From NCBI RefSeq assembly GCF_004101785.1, contig NZ_CP035130.1, positions 2,108,001 to 2,172,000 on the forward strand: 64,000 bases of DNA, given 5' to 3'. The notes beneath the pieces are model-generated. The model was not told the DNA's origin. It did no database searches and saw only the letters and a program-made list of their open reading frames with translations. Every line of letters begins with the position of its first letter. The stretch's first letter is position 1. A program made the position numbers and the translations under genes. This stretch comes from Gudongella oleilytica. Lineage in GTDB: Bacteria > Bacillota > Clostridia > Tissierellales > Tissierellaceae. Shown here piece after piece: positions 8,715 to 18,180 of this stretch.

Positions 8715-10175
8715 CTATTTGTTATCATCGATTCCAGCGATATTTTTAGCCAGCTGCTTCTTCTGCTCCAAATCACTCTGTCTTGATATCATTATCCTTT
8801 GGGCCTGTGGAGAACCCGCTCCATGCATGGATTCTGTCCTATAACCAACTGCTGCAGTACCTAAGGTCATATTCTCTATAAGCCTAAGGATCCTCATTCT
8901 GTTTTCTGTTGGAACTGGTGCTGCTCCCTGAAGATACTTCTCTATGTATTTGCCAAGCACCGGATCACGCAGATCCTTTTCTGATGGCATAGTGACCATC
9001 AATCCACCGGCAATGTCCTCAGACAGCCTTGAGATCTCATATGGGAATCTGGTTACATTTTGCTTGCACACATTAGCAAGGAGCATATCTATCAAATAGT
9101 TTCCTGCTGCTGTCGGGCACCCTTCTGCAGAGCATGCGATCCCGCAGCTATAGATAGTCTCGTTCAAATGGGTCATTTCAATGAGCTTATCCTTGATGTG
9201 TGATGCCTTTTGTGCTCCGTTGTACTCAGCGGCCAGCGCTGCAGCACCTATGAGGACATCCCCTACTCCTACCTTGCAGCCACCGTAGCTTTGTCTGTGG
9301 TATCCTGCGAAGCGTTCCACCAGCATCCCTGCAAAATCAGTTTCACCATTCAGGAATATCCTTTCATTTGGAACAAATACATCTTCGAAAATCATAAGTG
9401 CTTCATGTCCGCCAAAATTTTTGTTCCCCAAATCTATGTCTGCATCCTCCTCCAGCTTTCTGGTATCACAGGATTGACGTCCGTAGATTATAATTATTCC
9501 TTCAGTATCTGAAGGTACAGAAAAGGCTATAGCATAATCCTTATCTTTATCTTTAAGGGATATCGTTGGCATGACAACAACCTCATGTGAGTTGACAATG
9601 CCAGTCTGATGTACCTTGGCTCCCCTTACAACTACTCCATCCTTCCTTCTTTCAACTACCCTCAGATACATATCAGGATCGTTCTGTTCTGATGGGCCTA
9701 AGCTTCTGTTGCCCTTAGGATCGGTCATAGCTCCGTCAACTGTATAGTCATTTTCCTGGATCATAGTCCAATACTTTTTAAAGTTCTCGAAATAATTAGT
9801 TCCATATGCCTGATCCACTTCGAAGGCAGTACTGTAAATTGCGTTTGCAGCGTCAAGTCCAACGCATCTTTGGAAACAGGATGCGGTTTTTTGACCAAGC
9901 ATTCTTTGCATTTTGACCTTCTTTACAAGATCCTCAGTACTTTGATGCAAGTGGGTGAATCTGTTAACTTTATTACCTGTCAGGTTTGAAACAGCAGTCA
10001 TTAGATCCTCATACTCAGGTTGCTGGGCCATTTCATAGGTCATTGCCACTGAGTTCATTGAAGGTTTTATCATTGGATGGTCCACAGGGTTCTCAACCCT
10101 CTCTCCAAACATGTAAACATTGAGATTTAACTTCCTTAAGCTTTCAATATACTGCTGTCGGGTCATTAAAGTCAT
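8715..10175 (-). CDS. abfD: 4-hydroxybutyryl-CoA dehydratase / vinylacetyl-CoA isomerase
   Basis: A 486-residue flavin and [4Fe-4S] enzyme that dehydrates 4-hydroxybutyryl-CoA to crotonyl-CoA. All four cluster ligands known from the Clostridium aminobutyricum enzyme have counterparts: C100 and C104 in SCFQRC, and H293 and C300 in GYHRQSYGGC. E258 and the GYRTES glutamate also match active-site residues. I place the start at 10175, after a GGAAG ribosome site; the longer frame to 10280 crosses the promoter. It is first in the operon with nifJ and the aminotransferase, which fits 4-aminobutyrate or succinate fermentation to crotonyl-CoA, although the GABA aminotransferase and CoA-transferase are not in view. 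Confidence 0.85.
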   Translation of the reverse strand: MTLMTRQQYIESLRKLNLNVYMFGERVENPVDHPMIKPSMNSVAMTYEMAQQPEYEDLMTAVSNLTGNKVNRFTHLHQSTEDLVKKVKMQRMLGQKTASCFQRCVGLDAANAIYSTAFEVDQAYGTNYFENFKKYWTMIQENDYTVDGAMTDPKGNRSLGPSEQNDPDMYLRVVERRKDGVVVRGAKVHQTGIVNSHEVVVMPTISLKDKDKDYAIAFSVPSDTEGIIIIYGRQSCDTRKLEEDADIDLGNKNFGGHEALMIFEDVFVPNERIFLNGETDFAGMLVERFAGYHRQSYGGCKVGVGDVLIGAAALAAEYNGAQKASHIKDKLIEMTHLNETIYSCGIACSAEGCPTAAGNYLIDMLLANVCKQNVTRFPYEISRLSEDIAGGLMVTMPSEKDLRDPVLGKYIEKYLQGAAPVPTENRMRILRLIENMTLGTAAVGYRTESMHGAGSPQAQRIMISRQSDLEQKKQLAKNIAGIDDNK

Positions 10176-10221
10176 ATTGGTCACTTCCTTTCTTTTAGTA
10201 AAAAACTTCTGTATTATGTAT

Positions 10222-10239
10222 AAGCAATATCCATGCCAA
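10222..10239 (-). promoter_or_regulatory. Sigma-54 promoter of abfD-nifJ-aminotransferase
   Basis: On the minus strand TTGGCATGGATATTGCTT matches the -24/-12 consensus, with GG and GC exactly 10 bases apart. It lies about 47 bp before the abfD start and faces away from the divergent sigma-54 activator gene. Confidence 0.9.
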
Positions 10240-10349
10240 TATGTATTATTTTTAGCAATCTTGTTTACAAATGCAAACATTGATATTTCATGCGTTACAG
10301 AGAATGAAACGAATAGATGGATCCAAATATAATATTTCGTCAGGATTGT

Positions 10350-10388
10350 TGAACCGTTATTGAAGTTATCTGATTGACTTTCGGTTCA
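10350..10388. promoter_or_regulatory. Candidate activator-binding inverted repeat
   Basis: TGAACCG at 10350-10356 and CGGTTCA at 10382-10388 form a perfect 7-bp dyad with 25 bp between. It is 110-165 bp upstream of the sigma-54 promoter, the usual enhancer distance, and just before the activator gene, so it may also serve autoregulation. Confidence 0.5.
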
Positions 10389-10435
10389 TTAACATATATC
10401 CTTTATTAAAATAAGGTATGAAAGGTGGAATTGGA

Positions 10436-12142
10436 ATGAGTTATCTTTACAATACTAAACAATATTTGCAGTATACCTTCTTAATGGATAGAAATAGCAC
10501 GATTTATCCTTGCGATGAAGCAGGCAACAGCTTTCTAAGGGATAATACCTTTGATTTGATACACTCACATATCCAGGGGATCAAGCTATCAGGAGTCATA
10601 ACAAATACAACAATAATCTTTGAAAATAACAGCTATAACCTGAGAGTAATACCCTTTGATAATCTCTCCGAGGATTTTAGGGAGGACTACTTTGACAATG
10701 TCGATTTGGAGTATGTAATCACCCTTCAAAATCAGGCAATATTTGCCGATGTGATCCATGCGATGAATCATGTACACTTTCACAAGAATTACTTTGATAC
10801 GATCCTCGATTCATACTCAGACGGTATATTCATTACGGCTGCTGACGGAACCGCCACCTATCTGAATAGCACTTATGAGGAGCTTACAGGTATGAATCGT
10901 GAGCAGATCATCGGGAAGAAGGTATACGACCTGGAAACTGCAGGATATTTTACTCCATTGGTCACTCCGACAGTCCTTAAAACGAATCAAGTGGTAACTG
11001 TTTTCCAGAGGTTTAAGACCGACAAGTTTGCATTCATAACCGGTACTCCCATTTATAACAACCTTGGTGAACCAGTATTGATACTTATTTGTGCAAATGC
11101 CTTCGAGTATGCTAATTCAATAAAAAAGTCCCAATATTCATGGGACACTCCTGCACCTATCTCGATGCAGCTTTATGAGGACAGCTCGATAGATATAATA
11201 GCCGAAAGCGTTGAGATGAGACATGCACTACAGGATGCTTTCCGGATTGCGGCATATGATGTCCATGTCCTGATACTTGGGGATTCTGGCACAGGAAAGG
11301 AAGTAGTGTCTTCTCTTATACATACATCAAGTAAAAGAAGACAACAGCCATTCTTAAAGATAAATTGCAGCAATCTTTCCCCAACACTTCTTGAGTCGGA
11401 GTTGTTTGGCTATGAAGCTGGGTCATTCACAGGGGCCTTAAACAAGGGGAAGCCAGGTCTGCTTGAGATTGCCGGAAAAGGGACAGTGTTGTTGGATGAG
11501 ATAGGTGAAATGTCAACTCAGCTTCAGGCTAAGCTTCTTCGTGTTCTACAGAGTGGAGAAGCGTTCAGGGTAGGAGGGACAAAACCTATAAAAATAAATG
11601 CCAGGCTGATAGCTTCTACAAATAGAGATCTAAAGAGAATGATTTCAGAAGGGACCTTCAGAAAGGATTTGTATTACCGTCTAAACGTTGCAACGATAAT
11701 GCTGCCCTCCCTTAACGAGCGTAGAGAGGATATTGCTCCATTGCTTCAACACTTTTTGTATATTTACAACAAGAAATATGGGATGAATAAAAAATTTTCT
11801 GCAGAGCTTATCGAGATTCTGGAAGAATATACTTGGCCTGGTAATGTGCGGGAGCTTAAAAATATTGTTGAGAGACTGCTGATCATGTGTATAGACGATT
11901 TGCTGTTACCGAAACATCTTTACTCTAAATATTTCTCATTTGAGGAGACCGGAGTTCAGCAGGGCGATATATTGATAAATGGAATCCCAATGCTTGCTGA
12001 GGCAATCAGTGCTGTAGAAAAAACAATTGTTACAAGAGCTCTTGAAGCCACAAAAAGCACACGAAAGGCTGCCGAGCTTATAGGTGTAAGTCAATCCACG
12101 ATAATGAGAAAAATCAAGGATCATAATATCAGTGTAAAGTAA
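10436..12142 (+). CDS. PAS-domain sigma-54-dependent transcriptional activator
   Basis: A 568-residue enhancer-binding protein. It has an N-terminal region of about 110 residues of unknown type, a PAS domain (about 115-225), an AAA+ domain with Walker A GDSGTGKE near residue 282, the sigma-54 contact loop as GSFTGA near 329 and Walker B LLDEIGEM, then a Fis-type helix-turn-helix at about 540-565. ATG 10436 is chosen over 10418 because AAAGGTGG at 10421-10428 is well spaced only for the former. It is divergent from abfD and almost certainly activates its promoter. The signal is unknown. Confidence 0.9.
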   Translation: MSYLYNTKQYLQYTFLMDRNSTIYPCDEAGNSFLRDNTFDLIHSHIQGIKLSGVITNTTIIFENNSYNLRVIPFDNLSEDFREDYFDNVDLEYVITLQNQAIFADVIHAMNHVHFHKNYFDTILDSYSDGIFITAADGTATYLNSTYEELTGMNREQIIGKKVYDLETAGYFTPLVTPTVLKTNQVVTVFQRFKTDKFAFITGTPIYNNLGEPVLILICANAFEYANSIKKSQYSWDTPAPISMQLYEDSSIDIIAESVEMRHALQDAFRIAAYDVHVLILGDSGTGKEVVSSLIHTSSKRRQQPFLKINCSNLSPTLLESELFGYEAGSFTGALNKGKPGLLEIAGKGTVLLDEIGEMSTQLQAKLLRVLQSGEAFRVGGTKPIKINARLIASTNRDLKRMISEGTFRKDLYYRLNVATIMLPSLNERREDIAPLLQHFLYIYNKKYGMNKKFSAELIEILEEYTWPGNVRELKNIVERLLIMCIDDLLLPKHLYSKYFSFEETGVQQGDILINGIPMLAEAISAVEKTIVTRALEATKSTRKAAELIGVSQSTIMRKIKDHNISVK

Positions 12143-12149
12143 CACCTTA

Positions 12150-12177
12150 AAGGCTGGGGATTCACTTCCCCAGCCTT
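12150..12177 (+). terminator. Intrinsic terminator after the activator gene
   Basis: A perfect 11-bp GC-rich stem (12150-12160 with 12167-12177) with a 6-base loop, followed by a short TTTT. It overlaps the stop codon of the broken VOC-family frame on the other strand. Confidence 0.8.
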
Positions 12178-12281
12178 GCCTTTTCAAGTTCATCAATATC
12201 AAACTTCTTCATTTGAAGGAAGGCTTGTGTGACTCTCAGTTTTTCATCAGGAGTTCCTCCAATTAATACATTCGCATGGAT
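12162..12281 (-). pseudogene. Remnant of a VOC/PhnB-like (glyoxalase-fold) gene, C-terminus only
   Basis: About 39 codons are readable on the minus strand, ending RVTQAFLQMKKFDIDELEKA and a short basic tail before a stop. This is the usual C-terminal helix of the 3-demethylubiquinone-methyltransferase-like group of the VOC superfamily. A TAG comes directly before the first codon and no start or N-terminal domain is found upstream, so it is a decayed gene end. Confidence 0.55.
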
Positions 12282-12350
12282 CTATGTAATAATAGTACCT
12301 GTTTTCATTTTATCTCAAAAAAACAATTACCCGTAATAACTGTCCATTTC

Positions 12351-12578
12351 TTAATATTTTTCATCCTCGTTTATTCCAGACCTATCTGTAAATATCTCCT
12401 TAACTCTTCCAATAACTCCACTCTCAAGCCTAACCTTAATCCCATGAGGATGAGAGGTCGACTTAGTCAGAATGTCCTTGACAATTCCTACCGTTGTTTT
12501 CCCTGAGCGTTGGTCCTGTTTTTGTATTACACTCACCCTGATCCCCGGCTTAATTAAATTGCGTTTGTTTCCATCCAT
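12351..12578 (-). CDS. ywbE: YwbE family protein
   Basis: A 75-residue basic protein matching the conserved YwbE family, with the signature KQDQRSGKTTVGIVKDILT followed by HPHGIKVRLESG. The family is widespread in Firmicutes and looks like a small beta-barrel of unknown role. The ATG follows AAAGGGA at about 10 bases. It stands alone between the activator and the amide hydrolase, both of which have their own signals. The family assignment is firm; no function is claimed. Confidence 0.85.
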   Translation of the reverse strand: MDGNKRNLIKPGIRVSVIQKQDQRSGKTTVGIVKDILTKSTSHPHGIKVRLESGVIGRVKEIFTDRSGINEDEKY

Positions 12579-12621
12579 TGAATAATTCCCTTTCCAAATG
12601 TTATTTTTTGGTGATTATTGT

Positions 12622-13560
12622 TTATATTAATTTTTTTGTCTCAAATTCAGATTCAATGAAAAACGACTGCCTTTTCTCCTTATCCTCAATATCCTGGAAG
12701 CTCAATTGATATATCATGGGATTGGTATCAGTCTTAACTGTCATATGTTTATATTCTGTGTCATAGGCACAGGTGTACCTGGTGCAAGTCGTAGAGCTGT
12801 ATTTTCTGTTCCTCACAAATCCATTCGGCATAGTCATAGCTGAAATTATGTTGTAAAAATTAGAATATGCCTCCTTGCAATTTCCGGCTGGAATGTTCAT
12901 CCTATTAAGATAAAATGCCTTGATGAACCTCGATATTGGATCATAACCCCCAGGAAGATCCTTAGGTGAGTTGAACTCATCCAGGTTCTCAATATCCATC
13001 AACCGCTTGAGCCTTCTGGTTTGAGACTCCAGATCAGGTGAATTAGTCATGACATCATAGGGATTATCAGTACTGGTCAGTTTGCCTTGTTTTGGCTCGA
13101 CTATTATACATCTCTTTGTTGAGTCAGAAAACATGAAGTGAAAATCCGGACATAATATGCTATCACCTTTATGATCCCTTGTAGAAATATTTATATTAGG
13201 TAAATCCTTTTCCAGCTCATCTACTGATTTGTAATTTGCCAGAGCATAGTTGAAATAATCCATGCTTGATATGTTGATTTTATCTGGTTCAATTTTCTTT
13301 GAATAGAGGTTGAACCCACCAAAGTCATTGGTTATTCCTGTCAGGCCGTGTTCATTTACTCCATCCTTAAGCGGATCCCGATTTCTAAAAACCATCCCCA
13401 TCATCATATATTTCGAGTATAAAGGCTTCCCTGTTAAATCAATGCAGTAGCTGTACCCTCTTGGCAGGAACAGAGCATTATACTCAATAGGGGATTCGAA
13501 ATCCATAGTTCTCCCCAAAACACATCCGTTGTCAAAATTGACTTTTATTCCTGTACACAT
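12622..13560 (-). CDS. Linear amide C-N hydrolase, choloylglycine hydrolase family
   Basis: A 312-residue Ntn-type hydrolase of the family containing bile-salt hydrolase and penicillin V acylase. The start decides the active site. From ATG 13560 the protein begins MCTGIKV, so removal of Met exposes Cys2 as the N-terminal nucleophile; the GTG four codons upstream would bury it, and a GAGGACC ribosome site lies just before the ATG. The arginine and aspartate expected after the nucleophile are present in GRTMDFE. The substrate may be an N-acyl amide, bile salt or acyl-homoserine lactone and cannot be decided here. Confidence 0.85.
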   Translation of the reverse strand: MCTGIKVNFDNGCVLGRTMDFESPIEYNALFLPRGYSYCIDLTGKPLYSKYMMMGMVFRNRDPLKDGVNEHGLTGITNDFGGFNLYSKKIEPDKINISSMDYFNYALANYKSVDELEKDLPNINISTRDHKGDSILCPDFHFMFSDSTKRCIIVEPKQGKLTSTDNPYDVMTNSPDLESQTRRLKRLMDIENLDEFNSPKDLPGGYDPISRFIKAFYLNRMNIPAGNCKEAYSNFYNIISAMTMPNGFVRNRKYSSTTCTRYTCAYDTEYKHMTVKTDTNPMIYQLSFQDIEDKEKRQSFFIESEFETKKLI

Positions 13561-13954
13561 ATCGGTCCTCACATTATTCTTTAATGTATTATTCTTTCTA
13601 AAGATTATCTTAACATACTTTCAAAAAGTTATCCCATTTTACATACTAAAGGCTCCGATGATTTTACCGGAGCTATTGATCTAAAAATATTTGAAGCATC
13701 TTGGATTCATCTTAACCTCCCATTTATGTCGATCCCACCAAAAGATATGATGTAATCATTCTCTAAACAAATCTCATTCTCCTAAACTCATGATATCACA
13801 TGGAGGTCTCAAGGCTAATATAATTTCTAACCATGGCAGTATAGAATAATTCCAACTTACCCTACTATCATGTTGTTAATATCTGAGGAAATGTGTTAAA
13901 ATTAAAGAGCGAATATTTAGAAATCATCGATCTTATTAAAATGGAGGGATTTTG
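13561..13954. other. Intergenic region before fdhA
   Basis: About 390 bp of AT-rich DNA. It contains a weak 6-bp hairpin (GCTCCG/CGGAGC, 13652-13673) and, on the minus strand just upstream of it, a GGGAGG followed by a 9-codon ATG frame; I give this no function. No clear promoter for fdhA was found. Confidence 0.5.
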
Positions 13955-15991
13955 TTGAAGCGTGTAGAAACAACCTGTGGGTATTGCGGGTGCGGCTGCG
14001 GCATTTACGTGAACGTAGCAGATGACGACACCGTTTTAGGCATAACGCCTAGCTATGATCATGTGGTAAGCAAAGGAAAACTGTGCTCCAAGGGTTGGCA
14101 TGGTTATGCCTTTGTAAGAGATTCAAGACGTTTGAAAACTCCGCTGATCAAGCAATCAGACGGGACCTTCAAGGAAGTTTCCTGGGATGAAGCATTGAAT
14201 AAGGTAGCAGCCGGACTGAAGGCTGCGATGATAGATGAAGACAACACTGACAGAATAGGACTTATCTCTTCGGCAAGATGCACCAACGAAGAAAACTTCC
14301 TGATGGCAAAGCTTGCAAGAGCAGGACTTAAGACCAGCAGCATCGACCACTGTGCACGCCTCTGACACAGCCCAACGGTAGAAGGTCTTTCTACCTCTTT
14401 TGGAACCGGAGGTGCCACTAATACTATGAATGATATCAGTGATGCAGAGCTGATCCTTGTTATTGGCTCAAACACGACCGAGCAACACCCACTGGCAAGC
14501 ACAAGAATATTTGAAGCCCTTGAAAAGGGTGCTGAGTTGTATGTAATTGATCCCCGCAAAATCAGGCTTACTGATTTCGCACACGGGTATGCACCTATCG
14601 AGCCTGGGACCAATCTGCCTATGATCAATGCTATGATCAATGTTATCATCGAGGAAAATTTAATTGATGAGGATTTTATAAAAAATCGAACAGAGAATTA
14701 TGAGGAAATGAAGGAATCTGTAAAGGACTGTACTCCTGAGTGGGCTGAAAAAATATCAAAGGTTCCTGCTGATACCATCAGACAATTTGCCCGTAAGTAT
14801 GCGACCACTGATAAAGCAATGATTCTCTTCACTATGGGCGTGACACAGCAAACAACAGGTGTTAAAAGCATTCGGGCATTGGCTAATCTTGCAATGATAA
14901 CAGGACATGTTGGAAGACCATCGACAGGTATAAATCCCTTGCGTGGGCAAAACAATGTCCAGGGTGCCGGGGACATGGGAGCTTTGCCTGATTTTCTGCC
15001 AGGATATCAAAGACCTGAATGGCCTGAAACAAAAGATCGTTTTACAAAAATCTGGGGAGATTTTTCCTGCCTGAGAGGGAGGAACATCATACAGATGTTC
15101 AACCTGATGGAGGAGGGTACAATGAAGGCAGCCTACATAGTTGGAGAAAATCCTGTACTGTCTGATCCTGACCAGACCCACACGATCCATTGTCTCGAAA
15201 AGATACCATTCCTGGTAGTTCAGGATATATTTTTGACCGAGACTGCTCAATTTGCAGACGTTGTCCTCCCTGCCGCAAGCTTCCTGGAGAGAGAAGGTAC
15301 TTACACCAATACTGACCGAAGGGTGCAGATGATCCATAAGGTAATCGAGCCAATTGGAGACTCAAAGCCTGACTGGGAGATCATAGTAGAAATAATGAAG
15401 CGCATAGGCATGGATGTGAGCTATGAGAGTCCATCTGACATAATGGATGAAATAAATATAGCGACTGATATCTACGGCGGGATCACTCATGAAAGAATTC
15501 GTGAAGTAGGTATACAATGGCCTTGTCCGGATAAGGAACATCCCGGAACATCCATTCTTCATGTTGGAGAGTTCAAGAGAGGCAAGGGGTTGTTTACTGT
15601 TAACGATTTTGAATTTTTAGGAGATCAGAGAAGCGAGGAGTTTCCATTCCTGTTGACTACAGGAAGAGTAACTCACCAGTACCATACAGGAACGATGACA
15701 CGTAAGGTCTGGACCCTGGCTTTGGAGTATCCAAAGGGGTTTGTCGAAATAAACGCCAAGGACGCCAAGGAGCTTGGTATAAAGGATCACCAGCCTGTCA
15801 GAATAACATCTGCAAGAGGAAGCATAGTAGCACCAGCGATGGTTACTGACCGCATAAATGAAAAAACAGTATTTGTTCCGTTCCATTTCGCCGAATCTCC
15901 GGCAAATCGGCTCACTGGGGGACAAAATCTGGACCCAATTATAAACATACCGGCTCTGAAGGTTTCAGCTGTAAGAATCGAGGTGGAATAG
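13955..15991 (+). CDS. fdhA: Formate dehydrogenase catalytic subunit, selenocysteine-containing
   Basis: A 678-residue molybdopterin oxidoreductase that oxidises formate to CO2 or, in reverse, reduces CO2. It has an N-terminal [4Fe-4S] motif (CGYCGCGC, residues 9-16) and bis-MGD domains, with the C-terminal MopB domain at about 560-678. The in-frame TGA at 14363-14365 is read as selenocysteine 137: the context is HCARL-Sec-HSPTV, the frame stays open on both sides, and a SECIS hairpin follows. The start is TTG 13955, six bases after GGAGGG; TTG 13952 is only three bases away. It overlaps the next gene by 1 bp. Automatic annotation would likely split it in two. Confidence 0.93.
14363..14400 (+). 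promoter_or_regulatory. SECIS element with selenocysteine TGA codon
   Basis: Eleven bases after the TGA, GGTAGAA (14377-14383) pairs with TTCTACC (14389-14395) around the loop GGTCT. The loop and spacing match the bacterial SECIS of Escherichia coli fdhF, whose apical loop is also GGUCU. Confidence 0.9.
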
Positions 15992-17925
15992 TGGAATCAA
16001 ATAAGCTCTATACCATAAATAAGGATCAATTGGATCAGGTTTTGAGTATATGGAATGAAAAAAGCTCAGTATATGTTCCCTCCGGAAAGGGCAAGGACAT
16101 CCAGCTTCTGCCCTTCAGCGAGGTTCAAAGGACTGAGGATTACATCAACCTATCTCTACCGGCAAAAGAGATGGTATTTGAACAGAAGGAAGGCTTATTC
16201 AAGTGGACCAGAAATGGAGAATGTATTGAAATTGAAGGGCTTGCTCACAACCACTCGAAGAATAGGATACTTTTCGGAGTAAGAGCCTGCGATACATACG
16301 GGATCGCATACACGGACAGGTTCTATCTTCATGAGTATCCGGATCCGAATTACAAGTCCAGAAGAGATGAAACGACCATAATAGCTGTGAACTGTCTAAA
16401 GGCTGGACCTCACTGCTTTTGCACCTCAGTAGGAACAGGTGTGTTTTCAACAATGGGGCATGATTTAGCATTGACCCCCATGGATACATTCTACCTTGTC
16501 GAAGCTGCAACACCTAAGGGTGAAGCTCTTATAAGCGACGCTCAGTCATTTTTTACTGAAATAGATGAAGATATCCTTGATGAAAAGAATGCCTTAATGG
16601 CTAAAGTTGAGGACAGCTTCCCTCTTAAAATGGACCTTACTAACCTTTGGGATGATATGGCAAAGACATTTAATGCAGACTTCTGGCTTGATGAAGCCCA
16701 TGCTTGCATTGGCTGTACAGGATGCACCAATGTTTGCCCGACCTGTACCTGCTTCAATGTTGTTGAAGAAAAAATCGATGAGAACAGCGGTCGAAGAGTA
16801 AGATACTGGGATTCATGTCAAAGTGAGCACTTCACTCGAAATGCTGAAAATCACAACCCAAGAGATGCTGTTTCCCGTGTCAGGTACAGGATCTATGACA
16901 AGCTGAAGTACATCGAGGAAAGATTTGGTTTCAAAGGCTGTTCAGGCTGTGGAAGATGTACGGATGTGTGCCCGACCTATATTAGCATAATCGACATTAT
17001 AGGAAAGATGCAAAGGGCTGCTAAGGAGAATCCGGAGCTACCTGCTATACACCAGATCACAAAGATCCGACATGAAATAATGGACCGCGAAATAAAATCG
17101 CAGCACGGTTTGTTCACACCGGACGTTGCTACTATAACCCGTGTCAAGCAGGAAACTCCTGATATAAAACGCCTTTTCATGAGGTATGACGATCCAAAGC
17201 TGCATAAGACCTATGAGCATAAAGGCCAATTCTTCCAGGTAACTGTCTTTGGTGAGGGTGAAGTACCTCTCTCTATACCCTTTGGGTCTGAGCAGAAGGA
17301 TGAAGTCGTATTCGATTTCAAAAATGTTGGATCTGTTACAGATAAGCTGTTCCAGATGAAGGAAGGCGACAAGATAGGTCTAAGGGGTCCCTATGGGCGC
17401 GCATTCCCCTATGAAACTCTTAAAGGAAGAAACCTTATCTTTATAGGCTCTGGTGTTGCTATGGCACCTCTTAGAACAGTTATCGAGCCTGTACTGAGAA
17501 ACAATGAAGATTTCAAGCAGGTCTATATTATGGCTAGTGCTCTTAGATATGAAAAGCTGCTCTATAAGGATGAGATGAAGGAATGGGCTAAGGTGCCTAA
17601 CTTTAGAGTTAAGTATGCACTCAAAGATCCGACGGATGAGGTAGAGGCATTCAGCGGCTTTGTCAATGACATGCTCCCTGATCTGGACCTTGATTGGCCT
17701 AATACGACCGCTCTCATATGTGCTTCACCGGAAAGGATCAAGAAGCTTGCAAGAGACCTTATGGATTTGGGGATGAAGCCTGCAGACATACTGGTTACCT
17801 TGGAAACTCACATGAGATGTGGTGCAGGTAAATGCGGCCACTGCAAGGTTGGAAGCCACTATATGTGCGTTGACGGCCCAGTGTTTACTTATGAAGAAAT
17901 GATGGCACTGCCTCCTGAATATTGA
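15991..17925 (+). CDS. Fused Fe-S / FAD / [2Fe-2S] electron-transfer subunit (AsrA-AsrB-like)
   Basis: A 644-residue protein joining two subunits that are usually separate. Residues 1-360 resemble AsrA or hydrogenase beta subunits, with two [4Fe-4S] motifs (CIGCTGCTNVCP near 239, CSGCGRCTDVCP near 317). Residues 370-600 form an FNR-like FAD/NAD(P) domain as in AsrB or hydrogenase gamma, with RGPYGRAFP. A final cysteine set CGAGKCGHC starts near 610 and suits a [2Fe-2S] cluster. GTG 15991 overlaps the fdhA stop (TAGTG) behind AGGTGG, so the two are translationally coupled. The likely role is electron transfer between FdhA and NAD(P)H; coupling to a second carrier is possible. Confidence 0.8.
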   Translation: MESNKLYTINKDQLDQVLSIWNEKSSVYVPSGKGKDIQLLPFSEVQRTEDYINLSLPAKEMVFEQKEGLFKWTRNGECIEIEGLAHNHSKNRILFGVRACDTYGIAYTDRFYLHEYPDPNYKSRRDETTIIAVNCLKAGPHCFCTSVGTGVFSTMGHDLALTPMDTFYLVEAATPKGEALISDAQSFFTEIDEDILDEKNALMAKVEDSFPLKMDLTNLWDDMAKTFNADFWLDEAHACIGCTGCTNVCPTCTCFNVVEEKIDENSGRRVRYWDSCQSEHFTRNAENHNPRDAVSRVRYRIYDKLKYIEERFGFKGCSGCGRCTDVCPTYISIIDIIGKMQRAAKENPELPAIHQITKIRHEIMDREIKSQHGLFTPDVATITRVKQETPDIKRLFMRYDDPKLHKTYEHKGQFFQVTVFGEGEVPLSIPFGSEQKDEVVFDFKNVGSVTDKLFQMKEGDKIGLRGPYGRAFPYETLKGRNLIFIGSGVAMAPLRTVIEPVLRNNEDFKQVYIMASALRYEKLLYKDEMKEWAKVPNFRVKYALKDPTDEVEAFSGFVNDMLPDLDLDWPNTTALICASPERIKKLARDLMDLGMKPADILVTLETHMRCGAGKCGHCKVGSHYMCVDGPVFTYEEMMALPPEY

Positions 17926-17936
17926 TTTACTGACAA

Positions 17937-17974
17937 AGAGCTCAGCTAATACATGATAGTATAAGCTGAGCTCT
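17937..17974 (+). terminator. Terminator-like hairpin after the formate dehydrogenase operon
   Basis: A perfect 11-bp stem (17937-17947 with 17964-17974, AGAGCTCAGCT/AGCTGAGCTCT) 12 bp after the stop codon. The T-run is poor, so it may slow or protect the transcript end more than terminate it. Confidence 0.6.
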
Positions 17975-18087
17975 GTCCTGAGTTTTGGAGTAAGGATGAA
18001 TACGGCGAAGGTCATGATCGTTATATTATGGAATTGGATATAAGTAATTTTTTGGAATAGATTCCTGTAACTGTTATTGGTTTATCT

Positions 18088-18124
18088 AAAGGTTGTTATA
18101 CTTTATAGTATGCAACCTTTTTAA
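18088..18124 (+). terminator. Intrinsic terminator
   Basis: AAAGGTTG (18088-18095) pairs with CAACCTTT (18113-18120), extended by an imperfect inner stem, and TTTTT follows. It is the first good rho-independent terminator downstream of the formate dehydrogenase genes. Confidence 0.75.
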
Positions 18125-18140
18125 ATACCCTATACATACA

Positions 18141-18177
18141 AAGCAACAGGAACCGTCCCTGTTGCTTCCTGTTGCTT
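18141..18177. repeat. Small palindrome with tandem right arm
   Basis: AAGCAACAGG (18141-18150) and CCTGTTGCTT (18158-18167) form a 10-bp inverted repeat around AACCGTC. The right arm is then repeated directly (18168-18177). The style recalls short dispersed palindromes common in Clostridia. It marks the edge between the formate dehydrogenase region and accessory DNA. Confidence 0.55.
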
Positions 18178-18180
18178 TTC

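Noticed and set aside
10176-10280. N-terminal extension of AbfD from an upstream ATG
   Set aside because: It would overlap the sigma-54 promoter and lacks a ribosome site; known family members begin at the internal ATG.
14363-14365. In-frame TGA in fdhA as a nonsense mutation
   Set aside because: The context HCARL-TGA-HSPTV, the open frame on both sides and the SECIS hairpin identify it as selenocysteine.
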